Source: Macrothele yani
Taxonomy: Eukaryota; Arthropoda; Arachnida; Araneae; Macrothelidae
NCBI GenBank assembly: GCA_039090855.1
Contig: CM077011.1
Span: 25,387,001-25,451,000, forward strand
Direction of reading: 5' to 3'
DNA length: 64,000 bases
Positions within the stretch are counted from its first letter, which is position 1. Each line of letters opens with the position of its first letter. The translations under genes and the position numbers were made by a program. Under the pieces are notes generated by a model. The model searched no databases. It had not been told where the DNA came from and was given only the letters and a program-made list of their open reading frames with translations. Shown here piece after piece: positions 1 to 11,264 of the stretch.

Positions 1-1224
1 AGCAAAAGGGCCCTCAATGTGTCAAAGAGCGCTTTGCCAAAAGGCTTAAGAAGAAACAAAATAAAGCTCCAAAACTCAAAGGATAAGCTACGAAACAGAA
101 ACATGACAAGAAACGGTGTAAGTGGCCGACAATCAAACAACGGCCTCCACAAAACGAAAAACACCGCGCGTAACTACTGTACGATAGAGTCCAAAGACCT
201 TTTTTCGATTTATACGAAAATATAGAACATAAGCATACATTTTATATTAACATCTATGAAAATGCAAGCGCAAAGATTCTGCTATTTGAAAATATAGCAC
301 CCATAAAGATTGGAAACGGAGTGAGACAAGGTGACACTATACCTCCCAAACTCTTTAATGCCACATTGGAAGATGTCTTTCAATCACTGAACTGGGAAAA
401 CAAAACGATAAAGATTAATGGAGATTGTCTAATTCATCTTCGTTTTGCTGATGACGTAGTTATTTTTACAACTACCCCATCAGAGCTGCAGAGAATGATC
501 CAGGAACTGTCTGACAAGAGTAAAGAAGTGGGATTAAAAATGAACTTTCAGAAAACAAATGTGATGTACAATGATTTTGCAAGAAATGGAGATTTATCGA
601 TTGATGGGGAAAAGCTGGAGATAGCCAATACCTACATTTATCTTAGACAGCAGATATCAAGTGAGTGTCACATTGATGAAGAAATTAATCGGCGTATAAA
701 ACTTGCCTGGAGAGCTTTTGGAAGAAACAGCATAGTTTTCAAGAGCAATATGCCATTATGTCTTAAAAGAGCAGTGTTTGTTCAATTCATCCTTCCAGTG
801 CTTACATATGGTGCAGAGACGTGGACCTTAACTAAAAGAGACGTACAAAGACTGCAGACAACTCAAAGATCCATGGAGATATGTATGCTTGGTGTAACCA
901 GGAGAGATAAGAACAGGAACTCGTGAATCAGAAAAATGACAATAGCGGCAGACATCATGATCAGAGTAAAATTCCTGAAATGGCAATGGGCTGGACATAC
1001 TGCCAGAAGGACAGACCATCGAAGGACAACTGAAATTTTAGACTGGATTCCGAGGGACAGGAAAAGACCCAGAAGAAGACCACATGGGAGATGGACGGAT
1101 TAAATTCGAAAGTATGCGGGAGTAACATGGAGGAGACTGGCACAAGACAGATCGTTGTGGAAGAAACTTAGGGAGACCTTTGTCCAGCAGTGGACTAATA
1201 ATGGTTGACAATGATGATGATAGA
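1..1224 (+). mobile_element. RTE-clade non-LTR retrotransposon, 3' part
   Basis: This is the 3' portion of a LINE of the RTE type, running in from the left edge of the window. It encodes the reverse transcriptase palm and thumb followed by the usual C-terminal tail, and ends with a short ATG-repeat tail at about 1210-1224. The 5' end and the endonuclease lie outside the window. A second copy with the same terminus lies at 11265-11450, which fixes the 3' end of the family. Confidence is high for RTE-like and lower for the exact clade. Confidence 0.85.
240..1209 (+). pseudogene. RTE-type reverse transcriptase, broken by stops
   Basis: One frame reads through most of the RT with motifs GVRQGDT near 320 and LRFADDVV near 438, where FADD is the catalytic palm motif. 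They are followed by LTYGAETWTL and the LINE tail motifs KWQWAGHTAR and RRPHGRWTD. The frame is closed at 924-926 by TGA and again by TAA near 1100, yet the protein similarity continues in the same frame on both sides, so these are point-mutation stops rather than frameshifts. The enzyme would copy its own RNA at a nicked target. This copy is dead. Confidence 0.82.
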
Positions 1225-1854
1225 ACATAAGTAAGCAAATCAGTAAGTAACAAGAATTTTGGCACACAAAAAAGCGCAAAATTTCTTACATTATTTACTC
1301 TTGAATATAAACACAGCATTTGGAATCGTGCCTCAATATTTTGCCCTGTGAAGAACATCTCTTATAGTTCATTATTTTCTAAAGGACGTATAGTTTTGTT
1401 AAACGACTGCAACACATAACTTCTTTTCAGCATTGGTACACAAATTTCATTCACTGAACTCATGTTTCTTTCACATTGTCTTATTAATACGCACATATAG
1501 GAAATGTTGCTATGTCTATGAAAGGGGCCTCACAAGTCATCTCGAGTATAGTTACTTTCTCGTCATCTAGTTTTCATAAATTAAAGTCTCCAAAATTATT
1601 TCTGAGTATTTTACTTATTTATTTAAAAAAAAAGGCTTTTTAATACTTCATTCAAATCTCCCGTCAAAATAACCGGCTATTTCCTTAGTCAGCTTCGTAT
1701 GAAATTTCCTCTAAAAATTTTGTAAAATCTATTTGCTGAGGCCCTCTTAGACGTGAGGCCCCTCCCTCGCAATGCGAGAGGTGCCGGTGCTATCAGTACG
1801 CCACTGGTAACGGCTCCAGAAGCAGGCGGCCTACCTGCAAGCAATTGATATCTG
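1225..1854. other. No recognised gene
   Basis: AT-rich sequence between the LINE tail and a Tc1 fragment. I see no coding similarity, repeat boundary or RNA structure that I can defend. Confidence 0.5.
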
Positions 1855-2170
1855 CAGTAAACATGAAGAAACGCTTCCAGTTTGCTCAGGAACACAAGAA
1901 TTGGACAGTAAATGAGTGGAAAAGAGCAATGTGGTTCGACGAATCACGTGTTTAACTACACCATGCAGATGGAAGGATGAGGTTGTGGATATGGAGACAG
2001 AAGCACGAAAGTATGAACCCATCTTGCAACGTCACTACTTTCAAGTTAGCAAAGGCAACGTTATGGTCTGGGGAATATATTCGTGGGAATGTTTGGGCCT
2101 TTTCATTCGTGCGGAGCAACGTCTGACCGCCCGAAGGTATTTAAATGGCATTTCTGAGCAAGTACACCTA
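1855..2170 (+). mobile_element. Tc1-like transposase fragment
   Basis: Translation gives FAQEHKNWTVNEWKRAMW, then the first catalytic region DESRV followed by a stop, then LHHADGRMRLW. This is the same subfamily as the copies at 13.6 kb and 47 kb. Only the central third is present and both termini are missing, so it is a relic. A reading-frame change separates the first catalytic block from the downstream part. Confidence 0.75.
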
Positions 2171-2324
2171 GTTGCATTTGTTTCCATAAATTAAGGAAAA
2201 ATCTGGAAAATCGGGATAATTAAAACACCATTTGGTGAAACTTCATGAAAATCGGTGAATTTCTTTTTTGCATTATTTAATATCAGAAAAATGGACCATA
2301 CAGGGACATGTCAAAAAATAGGGT

Positions 2325-2580
2325 ACAGGAACTCAATGGGGGCAGTTGGTTCAATATGATGTGCGGTTACCTCTAACAGCAATATAGGCCTGACAATTGT
2401 GTTCCAAGCTCATTATGATGGCTTCAATGAACTCTGTAAGCAGTATTACCCATTGTTCCTGCAAAGCAGTAGCAAGCTATATCGAGAGGCGGATTAAGAG
2501 TATCAACACATCTTCCCAGATCATCCGAAACATGTTCGATGGGATTTAAGTCCGGAGATCGAGCTGTGAATATAGACGTT
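2325..2580 (-). mobile_element. Tc1-like C-terminal transposase fragment
   Basis: On the minus strand at about 2535-2565 the sequence encodes SPDLNPIEHV, the conserved block carrying the third catalytic residue (Glu) of DD34E Tc1 transposases. The rest is badly decayed, with many stops. No terminal repeats were found. Confidence 0.6.
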
Positions 2581-2633
2581 CGTATATACGAAGAGCTTGC
2601 AAACCAGTTGACTCCACATTAACTCACTTATGC

Positions 2634-2965
2634 GTTCTTCAAACAAGATGGAGCGACTTGCTATACCTCTAATCGTTCACTCGCTCGAATCCACATGATT
2701 TTACTTAGAAAGGGACAGTCAGTAAGGATCTGCGGCCACCCCTCTCTCCCGACTTATCACCGCGCGACTTTCACCTGTACAGCTCGCTAAAAGGGACAAT
2801 GTACCACTACAACTCTCGAACGTTGGAAGAGCTGAAAACCAAAATACGGCAAGAAATCGCTAGCGTTCAATCGCCGAATTGTGGGGCGTTTTCGTGACAA
2901 GCTTCGGCGAGCGGAAAAATGAAACGAGGCAAACGGCGATCACTTTTGACACAGTCTTTGAAAAA
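2634..2965 (+). mobile_element. Tc1/mariner-superfamily DDE fragment (DxxD type)
   Basis: The plus strand encodes FKQDGATCYTSN (second catalytic Asp). After a frameshift it encodes PPLSPDLSPRDFHLYSSLKG (third catalytic Asp), and near 2935 a NGDHF-like end. The pattern resembles the long-TIR family at 14.9-16.4 kb. Neither terminus is recognisable. Confidence 0.6.
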
Positions 2966-3164
2966 GTATGTAAAAATGCTGATAAACGTGTTAACATTAC
3001 AGACTTTTTTAAAGTAAAAATACCGTTTATTTACCATACCAAATGTAACTGAGATGTAAGGTACATTATGACTAGGGTATTAATTTTATCGCGGGAAACA
3101 AAAGGCAAAATTCGCGGGACGGTCGCTCGGTAAATCCCGAAATTTCGCGAAATACCGTATTTCC

Positions 3165-3347
3165 TCAAAAATTGATCTTCGGGCTCTTTTTCCGCGCTTT
3201 GGATGTGCAAGATGCGTTGTGTGTTACAAAAGCGGTTATATTCAGAAAAGGTATTTCATACTCATTAACGCACTGAGATATTGACTCGCTGATTGCTTTT
3301 AAATTTACGGATTCCAAAGTGACGCACTCGAGGAAGATTGCATTCAA
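3165..3347 (-). pseudogene. hAT-type transposase internal fragment
   Basis: A 60-codon minus-strand frame includes SVNLKAISESISQCVNEYEI, followed by ITAFVTHNAS. This resembles the hAT catalytic region, where a Thr/Ser-Asp-Asn-Ala motif normally follows. Here the Asp position reads His (THNA), so a catalytic residue appears lost. The family assignment is from memory of hAT-derived proteins and is moderately sure. Confidence 0.5.
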
Positions 3348-3388
3348 AGAGGTTACAGCATTACAGATTTCAACACTCGTTTATGGTG

Positions 3389-3979
3389 TGTGACGTGCCT
3401 GCCCCGCAGGACGCACACGACATAAAGGCAGATAGCAGCTGGAACGAACGTCTGCGTAGCTCAGTTGGTAGAGCGACTTATTCCGGAATAAGTGGACTCG
3501 GGTTCGATCCCCGGCGTGGACCAAAAATGACGAAGAAATTTACTTCGTCATAATGGCGCCCGAACTTCCCGGATGACCTGGCCGTTCAAGATCTCGCAAT
3601 GGTGTGATGTTCTTTCCACACCGCGAGAGAGGAAAAATAAGAGAATCCCTTCTTCAGCGCTTCGAAAAATAAATGTGTGTGACGTTGCATTCCACCCACC
3701 AGATTGACTGGGAGTTCTCAAGTGCACGTTCTTCAGCGGATGGCTGCCTGCAGCGATTCATGGTCACGGCTGACCCGTGGGCCATGTCCCCGGCCCTCTT
3801 TCGGGGAAGGGGAGATGTGACGTGCCTGCTCCGCAGGACGCACACGACATAAAGGTAGATAGCAGCAAGAACGAACATCTGCGCAGCTCAGTTGTTAGAG
3901 AGACTTGTTCCGGAATGAGTGGATTCGGGTTCGATTCTCGGCGTGGACCAAAAATGACGGAGAAATTTACTTCGTTATA
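3389..3979 (+). mobile_element. LTR miniature (TRIM) with tRNA-like LTRs, copy 1
   Basis: This is a 591-base element with two direct repeats of 164 bases (3389-3552 and 3816-3979). Each begins TGTGACG and ends CGTCATA or CGTTATA. It is flanked by the 4-base duplication GGTG (3385-3388 and 3980-3983). One base after the left repeat is TGGCGCCCGAAC, the form of a lysine-tRNA primer-binding site. Directly before the right repeat is the purine run GGGGAAGGGGAGA. The 263-base interior has no coding potential. It is non-autonomous and would need enzymes from an autonomous LTR element. It sits inside the hAT copy and is therefore younger than it. Confidence 0.8.
3450..3523 (+). promoter_or_regulatory. 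tRNA-like Pol III promoter inside left LTR
   Basis: The segment folds as a near-complete tRNA. Acceptor strands GTCTGCG and CGTGGAC pair and the D arm is GCTC...GAGC. The anticodon arm is the palindrome ACTTATTCCGGAATAAGT. The A box is TAGCTCAGTTGG and the B box GGTTCGATCCC, both matching the Pol III consensus. The likely anticodon is CCG. The diverged right-LTR partner is at 3884-3950. It is not a functional tRNA gene, because it is embedded in the LTR and copied with it. Confidence 0.75.
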
Positions 3980-4251
3980 GGTGATGGAACAGCAAGAATA
4001 TTCATAATGTACCTATCTTCTAAAGCAGTTGTTTCGTCTGCTACGTTGCTTACACCGGTGTATTTTCGTAAATAACATTTCCGCATCCAATTTGCATTTG
4101 GAATTACCCCAATATCTTTCGACGAATTTTCTGAATAATTTTTAATGTAGGGTTATCCAGTTTGGGAAGTGGGGTGTTAGCTGCACAAGAGGCACCAGTT
4201 AATTTATGAAGTTCAGTTGAGCGATGCTATTTTTGTTTAGTTTTTTTTCAA

Positions 4252-4527
4252 TTAATTCATCAACACATTTGTGCATTGTTTTCGGTTGACGGTTCGGACA
4301 CAAACATTTTTATGCAGCTTGCTTGCTAAATGCTTTTCACAACTATCCTTTCTTGAAAAATCCACTGGTATGTTGCAACACGAATAGAACAATTGAATAT
4401 TGTTCACATGAAACTTTCCCATGCTGTACTGCTTGCATCTTTCAAATGCACTCCTTTTGTGCCTGATTCTCAAAATTAGCAAACAATACCTAAAGACTTT
4501 ATAAACTAAATACTCAGACGAAAGCAC
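4252..4527 (-). pseudogene. hAT-type zinc-finger N-terminal remnant
   Basis: The minus-strand reading frame contains KRSAFERCKQYSMGKFHVNN followed by a Cys/His segment (SCCNIPVDFSRKDSCEKH, then LASKLHK) resembling the BED-like or CGGBP1-like DNA-binding finger of hAT transposases. The expected first Cys of the finger appears as Tyr, so binding is probably lost. It lies upstream, in minus-strand order, of the fragment at 3165-3347, consistent with one decayed protein split by an LTR insertion and deletions. Confidence 0.55.
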
Positions 4528-5045
4528 AAAAATTTTCTAATCTTAGCGTCTGCGAAACTCAAGCACTCTTTTCCGTGAGCTTCTTTTTCCAGCTATAACT
4601 ACTAATACAATTGACGACACCCGGTTTACTGAAGCGGCAAGTCGCCAAGGTCATTCAACAGTAGCGGCGGATGAAAATCACAAAAGACCACACGTGCATT
4701 CTTTAGCAGAATGCATGTGACCTGGAATTACCCTTCAAGCTTGTTCGATAAGAGACTTATCGTAAAGAACAATCTTGGCGGGTAATTCAAGTTTTAAAGT
4801 TCTGGTTTGGACTTTGGAGTAGGATTACTTTGCGGTATATTTTTCGCGTAAATTTTAATGAAGGCAATAATAAAATTACTTAATATGAAAAATAATCTAA
4901 AAATCATAATATAAATTAGAGTCAAAAATATGGGAACAATCTGGAATTCGCGGATATATTCGCGAAATTACAGAAAAACCCCGAAAATTCCCGAAAAAAA
5001 TCGCACAAATTTGCTCCGCGAAATGATTATTAGCCTAATTATAAC

Positions 5046-5994
5046 CAAATAAAACCTTACAACTGTCTTTTGCATTTGGAGCCAGTTTTATGTACACCAC
5101 CCTGTATTTGTGTACGAAAACACAAAGGGTAAGAGAGTGTGAGAAATGCACTTGATCTGTTTGTAGATCTGAAACGCAGTTTCGTTTGAATTCTCGATTT
5201 TGAATTTCCATTGCTATGACTACCTCTCCATACCATGCACGTAAAAATGCAAAGATAATGACGAGAATTATATGGAAATCTTTTTTGGCGCTTTTCCTTT
5301 TTTTTACGCGTAGAACACACGAGATTCAACCACCGTTCTTTGCGAATACGCCAAAATTTCTTTCTCGGGAATTTTTTGTTTTTAAATATCTCAACAACTA
5401 CTCTGAGAGTGACCTAATATACACTGGAATGAAGCCAGAATAAATGTAGGTGGAGCAGAAACTGCTTCACTTTAATTATTATTAGGAGTGTTGCAGTTGA
5501 TATAGAACAGCGAAAGTAATATTTTTTTCCTTTGCTCATTTTCTTCATCTTTGCAAGGGATGTTTGTTTTCTTTCTGTGTGAATCTTGGAGTATGGAGGT
5601 GGAAACGTGCCAAGCTGCATTTTCTTGCTTTCTTGCGAATTTTTGACATTCTCTTGCAAAATGTAGAATATTTCTATTTTTTCTTTGGAGCTCTTTTTAT
5701 TTTTTTCTCTTAGCTCTTATATAGAATACTTCCTTCGTCTTCCAAACAAAAATTGAAGAGGGGAAAAATATTAAAATGCGAAACGGTTTTTTGAAATTTT
5801 GCTTTGGCCGTGCGTGTAAGTCAGAACATCCCAACTTACAACAGTAACATTACAGTGAAGGAAATAGCATATCGTCTTGTTAAACACGAGCTTCAAGAAG
5901 AGAGCAAGCAAGTAATAAAACGCACAAACGTGGTATGCAAAAAATTTAGAAGTCGAAGAATGACGCAGTATATGCATCAATGTTGATACAATTG
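5046..5994. other. No recognised gene
   Basis: About 950 bases of AT-rich DNA between the hAT duplication and the next Tc1. Short reading frames have no recognisable similarity. Nothing structural stands out. Confidence 0.5.
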
Positions 5995-7534
5995 TACACT
6001 GCTGGACAATTGTTAAGGACGGATCATAAACGGCTATATAGCGCATAAAAAAGTAAGTGTGGTTGGATGCCAAGTGAAATAAAATAATGTCAGAATGCCA
6101 GGACATTGCAAGAAAGACAACTTACTGTGCTCTGAAATCAAGAAGGCTTTGGAACGTGTTCAAGGGACAAACAGGCAATTTTGTGCAGAATACGTAAACG
6201 TGAAAAAAATGAAATTACCATCCGCAGGCGTTCCGGCGTAAGATGTCAATACGGGATATGGCCACCATGGAGGGCGATGCAAGATTCCTCACGTCGTGTC
6301 ATGCTTTGCACAACATTGTCAAGCAGCTGTTGGGGTAAATTATCCATTCTTCTGTCAGTGCACGGATGAGGGTGTCCTTGTTTATTAGAGCGCATTGGCG
6401 ACCAGCAAGACTCCTCCCCAAAGCATCCCATACATTTTCAATGGGATTCAGATCTGGAGAACGTGCTGGCCATACGAGGCGTTGAATATCCTCGCTCTCA
6501 AGACACTCCTGGACAGCGACTGTTCGATGACATGTTGCGTTGTCGTCCATGAAAATGAATCTATCACCGACAGCACCACGGAACTAGTGAACATGAGGTA
6601 GCAGAACATCATTAATGTAACGTTGGCCAGTCATAGTCCGAGTTGGAAGCACATAGAGGGACGTACGGCCATTGATCATGATGCCAGCCCATACCATGAC
6701 ACTACATGTCGGATATAGGTCCCTTTCCTGTATGTTTGCTGGACAATATGCAGTACCACTATCACGCCAGATCAGTTGTTGTCGACAATCAGACGATAGA
6801 CTGTATCTACTCTCATCTGAGAAGAGGACAGCAGACCAGTCGTTATCAGTCCAATTGCGATGTTAATGGCACTCTTGCAAACGGGCGGTACGGTGACGTC
6901 TGGACAATGGGATGCACACAACAGGACGGCGAGCGTATAGTCCTCCTTCATGCAAACGTCTGGCGACAGTTTTTCCGGAGATACGCTTGCCATTAGCAGC
7001 CATAAACTGATTTGCTACCTCACTAGCTGTGCTGCGCCGGTGTCTTTTTGTTTACAGCACTATGTACCGATTTTCTGCAGGTGTCGTACTGCGAACACGA
7101 CCTCCCCCGTGACGTTTGCTACACTCTCCATTTCTTTGAAATTATTTCCAAAGCCTTGAAACAACACTGTGGCTGACGTCGAACTCCCTGGTAACATCTG
7201 TTATTTTTCACTCTTCTAATCTTGCCATTAATACGGCCACGCGTAAAATCATCTAGATGATATCGGGAAGACATACTGAAAATTGCAAGTTCGTCAATTG
7301 ATTCTTTCCCTTTCAACTTTTGCGTTTGAACAACAACGGTCAATACGCGTCAAATCCTTTATATCTCTTATCAGCGCTATGACGTCACGAACAAGTTCGG
7401 GAATCCAAAATTTGCATACGCACACGACAAACTGTATCCCGCACTTATGCCAATTTCCACAATTTCCTGCCTTCCATTTTATGGTTGCTATTGTTGCTAT
7501 TTTCATCCGTCCTTAGCAATTGTCCGGCAGTGTA
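5995..7534 (-). mobile_element. Tc1-like element with both ends
   Basis: The terminal repeats CACTGCTGGACAATTGTTAA (left) and, from the other strand, CACTGCCGGACAATTGCTAA (right) differ at two positions and continue as GGACGGAT. Both are bounded by TA, the standard target of the superfamily. Length is about 1.54 kb. The transposase lies on the minus strand. The same TIR pattern is not seen elsewhere in the window, so this is a lone representative of its subfamily here. Confidence 0.85.
6246..7274 (-). pseudogene. Tc1 (DD34E) transposase, frameshifted
   Basis: The likely start at 7274 gives MSSRYHLDDFTRGRI, the N-terminal helix-turn-helix region. Frameshifts follow. Later pieces show RRISGKTVARRLHEGG-like DNA-binding sequence, FSDESRYSL (first Asp), DDNATCHRTVAV (second Asp) and WPARSPDLNPIENVW with an intact third Glu. 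There are 34 residues between the second and third catalytic positions. All three catalytic residues survive, but in different frames. Confidence 0.8.
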
Positions 7535-8149
7535 TGATCCTTGAGTAGCATAAGAGAGACGCACAAAAAGTTCGTGTTTTAACTTACGTAAAACACCCTT
7601 TTTCGTTTATTTTCTCAGCTTCAAAAACTATGATCTAAATATACTGGTCACAAGAATTAAGGGATATTGTGTAAAATGAAGGATATATGTATCCGACTCA
7701 AGTAACACGCATTGAAATAACATCAGTGACGCTATGTAACGCAAACGATAAAGAGTGCCTTTACAAAAAAAAATTATTGTGCAATTTCTGCACACAAAAA
7801 TGTAGCATTGCGATATAGACAAAATGTAAATTAGGAGCATGTCCATACCTTCTGGATATACAGCATACGTTGTGCGTTTGAATCAATGCACAGTTGTTCT
7901 TTCCGCGAGTGAGACGTAAAAGCCCTTTTTCGTTTATTTTCTCCGCTTCAAAAACTATGATCTGAAAAATCCTTTTTGTGTCCAAAGGATTCCAAAGACG
8001 TATTCATTGCACCCGAGATTTCAGAATCACTTTGCTTCGTTTTTTTCGCCATTGTTTAGCGCATGTTCGTAATAAAGATTGTGAATCTTCTTTTTCAGGT
8101 AACACAGCTTCCGTATACTTTTCCTTTAGTGCTGTGTTTTCGTTTTTAG
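7535..8149. other. Spacer with a direct repeat
   Basis: No gene. A roughly 43-base segment (CCCTTTTTCGTTTATTTTCT and onward to AAAACTATGATCT) occurs at about 7596-7637 and again at 7922-7964. It resembles the monomers of the array that begins at 8150 and may be an eroded outlying part of it. Confidence 0.4.
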
Positions 8150-10412
8150 CACGTCTTTTGTAAAAAAAATCGTGCTTCTGTTATCGGTTAGTCCGTCCGT
8201 CTGTACCCACGATATCTCTGCAACTATTAGTCCGATTTGAAAAATTCTTTTTGCATTCGGAAACTTGAAATATTCAAATGATGATCCTTTATTTCGTTTT
8301 TTTTACGATGTACAATTTCGCCGGTAGAGGGCGTAAATGCAGATGATGTCGAATTCACAAATACGTTTTATTCCACATATTTGGTTCTAAACATCCGATT
8401 GAAAATTTTGTTTTATCTTTCGATTCCATTTATGTTGAAGAGTATTTTAGATATAGTTACTTTTTCAAATTACTCATAGATTTTCCGCTAGGGGGCGTAA
8501 AAGTAATTAACATTTTTCCCGATAACTCTTTTTCTAAAACTCCGATTTGAAAAGTCTTTTCTTCAGCGGATACATCTTCTGATGGAAAATCTTTTGCATA
8601 TAATTTCAAATTTTTGGTAAAGAATATTTTGGCCACCAGGGGGCGTAAGTGTTAATTTTTGCTTCTGATGTATTTGCCAAAAAATCTGAGCTTCTAAAAT
8701 ATCGATTGAAAAAGTCTTTCGTGGACTGATGCCACTCACATCGATAAACCTTTTCGGAATATTTTCTTCTTAAAATAATGCACAGTTTCTCCGCCAGAGG
8801 GAGTAGATGTACATCTTATTTTTGTCAATATTTCTACTTCTAGGAGTCCGATTTGAAAATTTTCTTCTTTGTTGGTTAGTGTTTTCCGTGTGACATATTT
8901 TTCATATAATTTCAAAATTTTCAAGTAATTCATAGACTTTCTGCTAGGGGCCGTAGCGGTAAATTGCGTTTCCCCATATCTCTGCTTCTAAATCTCCGAT
9001 TTGAAAAATTCTTTCTGCACCGGATACAGCTCCTGATGGGAAATCGTTTGCACATAATTTCTAATTTTTGTAAAAATAATAGTTTGGCCACCAGGGCCGT
9101 AAATCTTAATTTCCGCTTCTGTTGTATTTGCAACAAAATATAAGCTTCTAAATTCTCGATTGAAAAAAACGTCGTTTGTTGACCGATACTAGTCATGTCG
9201 ACAAAGCTTTTAGAAACATTTTCTTCTTAAAATAGTGCATGGTTTCTACTCCAGGGGGCGTAGATATATATCTTATTTTTGTCAATATCTCCACTTGTAG
9301 GAGTCCGATTTGAAAAATTACTTCTTTGTTGGATAGTGGTTCTAGGGTGATATGTGGTTCATATAATTTCAAAATTTCAAGTAATTCAGACTTTCCGCTA
9401 GGGGGCATAAAGGTAAATTGCGTTTCTCCCTATATCTCTGCTTCTAAATCTACGATTTAAAAAATTCTTTCTGCACCGTATACAGCTCCTGATGGGAAAT
9501 TGTTTGCACATAATTTTTTAATTTTTGCAAGAAATGGTTTGGCCACCAGGGGGCGTAAGTCTTAATTTTCGCTTTTGTTGTATTTGCAGCAAAATATGAG
9601 CTTCTAAAATCTCGATTGAAAAAAAGTCGTTTGTTGACCGATACTACTGATGTCGACAAACCTTTTAGGAAAATTTTCTTCTTGAAAAAATGCATGGTTT
9701 CTACGCCAGCGGCCGTAGATGTATATCTTATTTTTGCCAATATCTCTACTTCTAAGGGTACGATTTGAAAAATTCCTTCTTTGTTGGATAGTGTTTCCGA
9801 TGCGAAATGTGTTTCCTATAAATTCAAAATTTTCAAGTATATCATGGACTTTCCGCTAGGGGACACAAAGGTAAATTGCGTTTTCTGCGTTATTTCTGCT
9901 CCTAAAGTTCTGATTTGAAAAATTCTTCCTGTATCGCGTACAAGACCTGAAGGAAAATATTGTTCACATAATTTCTAATGTTTGGTAAAGAATGGTTTAG
10001 CCACCAGGGGTCATAAGTGTTAATATCCGCTTCTGAAGTATTTGTTGCAAAATCTGGGCTCCTTAAAACTCGACATTTTTTTTTCTTGGACCGATACCGC
10101 TTATAAGAATAAACCTTTTGAGAATACTTTCTTCCTAAAATAATGCATGGTTTTCCCACCAGGGTACGTAAAGTCACATCTTATTTTTGTCGATATCTCT
10201 GTTTCAAAGAGTTCGTAAGCTCACGATTCCGTTTACAGCAATATCTGAGGGATTAAAAACCCGATTGAAAATCTTCTTGCTTTCGTCAGATCAATTGTTT
10301 TCCATACCGGTTCCATTGACTTTGAATAGCTTTGATAAATTTAATTTGCGTCAGAACAGATTCAAAAGACGTGCTTATTACATCCGAAAATTCAGTGTCA
10401 TCTTTCTTGTTT
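8150..10412 (+). repeat. Terminal-hairpin tandem-array element A, left copy
   Basis: This starts with a hairpin built from AGCACG and CGTGCT around a TCTTTT/AAAA core, then a GTCCGTCCGTCTGT run, then about 13 monomers of roughly 150 bases. A three-monomer supercycle repeats about every 455 bases (CCACCAGGGGGCG-type sites at 8633, 9088, 9543 and 10001). Each monomer pairs a CTCF-like core with a block close to CTCCGATTTGAAAAATTCTT. An inverted copy lies at 23426-25702. No protein is encoded. Confidence 0.78.
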
Positions 10413-11264
10413 TTAAATAGTAAAACTGTATTAGTAATCCGAATTTATTTGCGCAAAATAGAACTCAAAATTTTTGTACATCAACTAGATGGCTTTTTCA
10501 AGGAAGGTTAACAGCAAACTTTATTAAATAGAAAGCTTCAACAATTTGAACCACAGCCTTCTATTTATGCACTACCTGCCCAGTCGAGCTCGTTTGAGTA
10601 CTAATGCGTGATGGCGATCGTTCAGCCATTAGCCGCGAGCGGCGCTAGATACGGTAACTCCGTTCTCATGCGCGGAAGATGATCATTAGCTTGTTTGCGT
10701 GTCAAATTATTATTGTTTTGAAATGAAAACACTTTCACACGAAAGCGTTATTTTCTTATTTATTTAGGTGTCATTTAGTAAATCCAAATTTTCTCTCCGT
10801 TGAGAGTTCGCTTAGATTAAAAAGATCAGATAAAGTTTCGTGCAGAACTTAACTAACACAATACGTCACAACGGATATAACTTAAGGCTGTCTTTGTACG
10901 ATAAAGTAAAATCTGCAAAGTTAAAAGATGAAATTTATTTGCAACTAGCAAGGGTTACCGGTATTTTCCGGGTAAATATTCGTGGAATCACCATGTTCAG
11001 CGGGTGAAATTTTATGGTAGAAAACTATATTACTGTAATTTTCCAGTAAATTTATTTTAATTCGTTCAGATTATTGCATTTTGGTAAACAATATTTTTGT
11101 TTTTTCTATTGGGAGGAAAAATTAGATTTTTAGGATTGCCGCGTCACTGAAATGCAATGTACTTATGTCATGACGTGTGCATGCGACTTGACATTGGCAT
11201 TGGTCATCCTTTTGTTTATTGTTTTGAATGTTGGATATCTGGAACTCTCTATTTACATAACATT
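10413..11264. other. No recognised gene
   Basis: About 850 bases with no coding similarity. A locally GC-richer patch at 10590-10680 is the only compositional feature. Confidence 0.5.

Larger units (their letters stand above)
3073..5037 (-). mobile_element. hAT-like DNA transposon, interrupted
   Basis: The ends are imperfect inverted repeats: TAGGGTATTAATTTTATCG on the left, and on the right, read from the other strand, TAGGCTAATAATCATTTCG. They are flanked by near-identical 8-base duplications, ATTATGAC at 3065-3072 and ATTATAAC at 5038-5045; 8-base duplications are typical of hAT elements. Two minus-strand coding remnants lie inside. An LTR miniature (3389-3979) is inserted in the element, so removing it leaves about 1.37 kb, a short non-autonomous copy. 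Confidence 0.68.

Noticed and set aside
3389..3979. Reading the paired tRNA units as a dimeric SINE
   Set aside because: Constant LTR-like ends, primer site, purine tract, 4-base duplications and a solo LTR with its own duplication fit an LTR element better; kept as the stated alternative.
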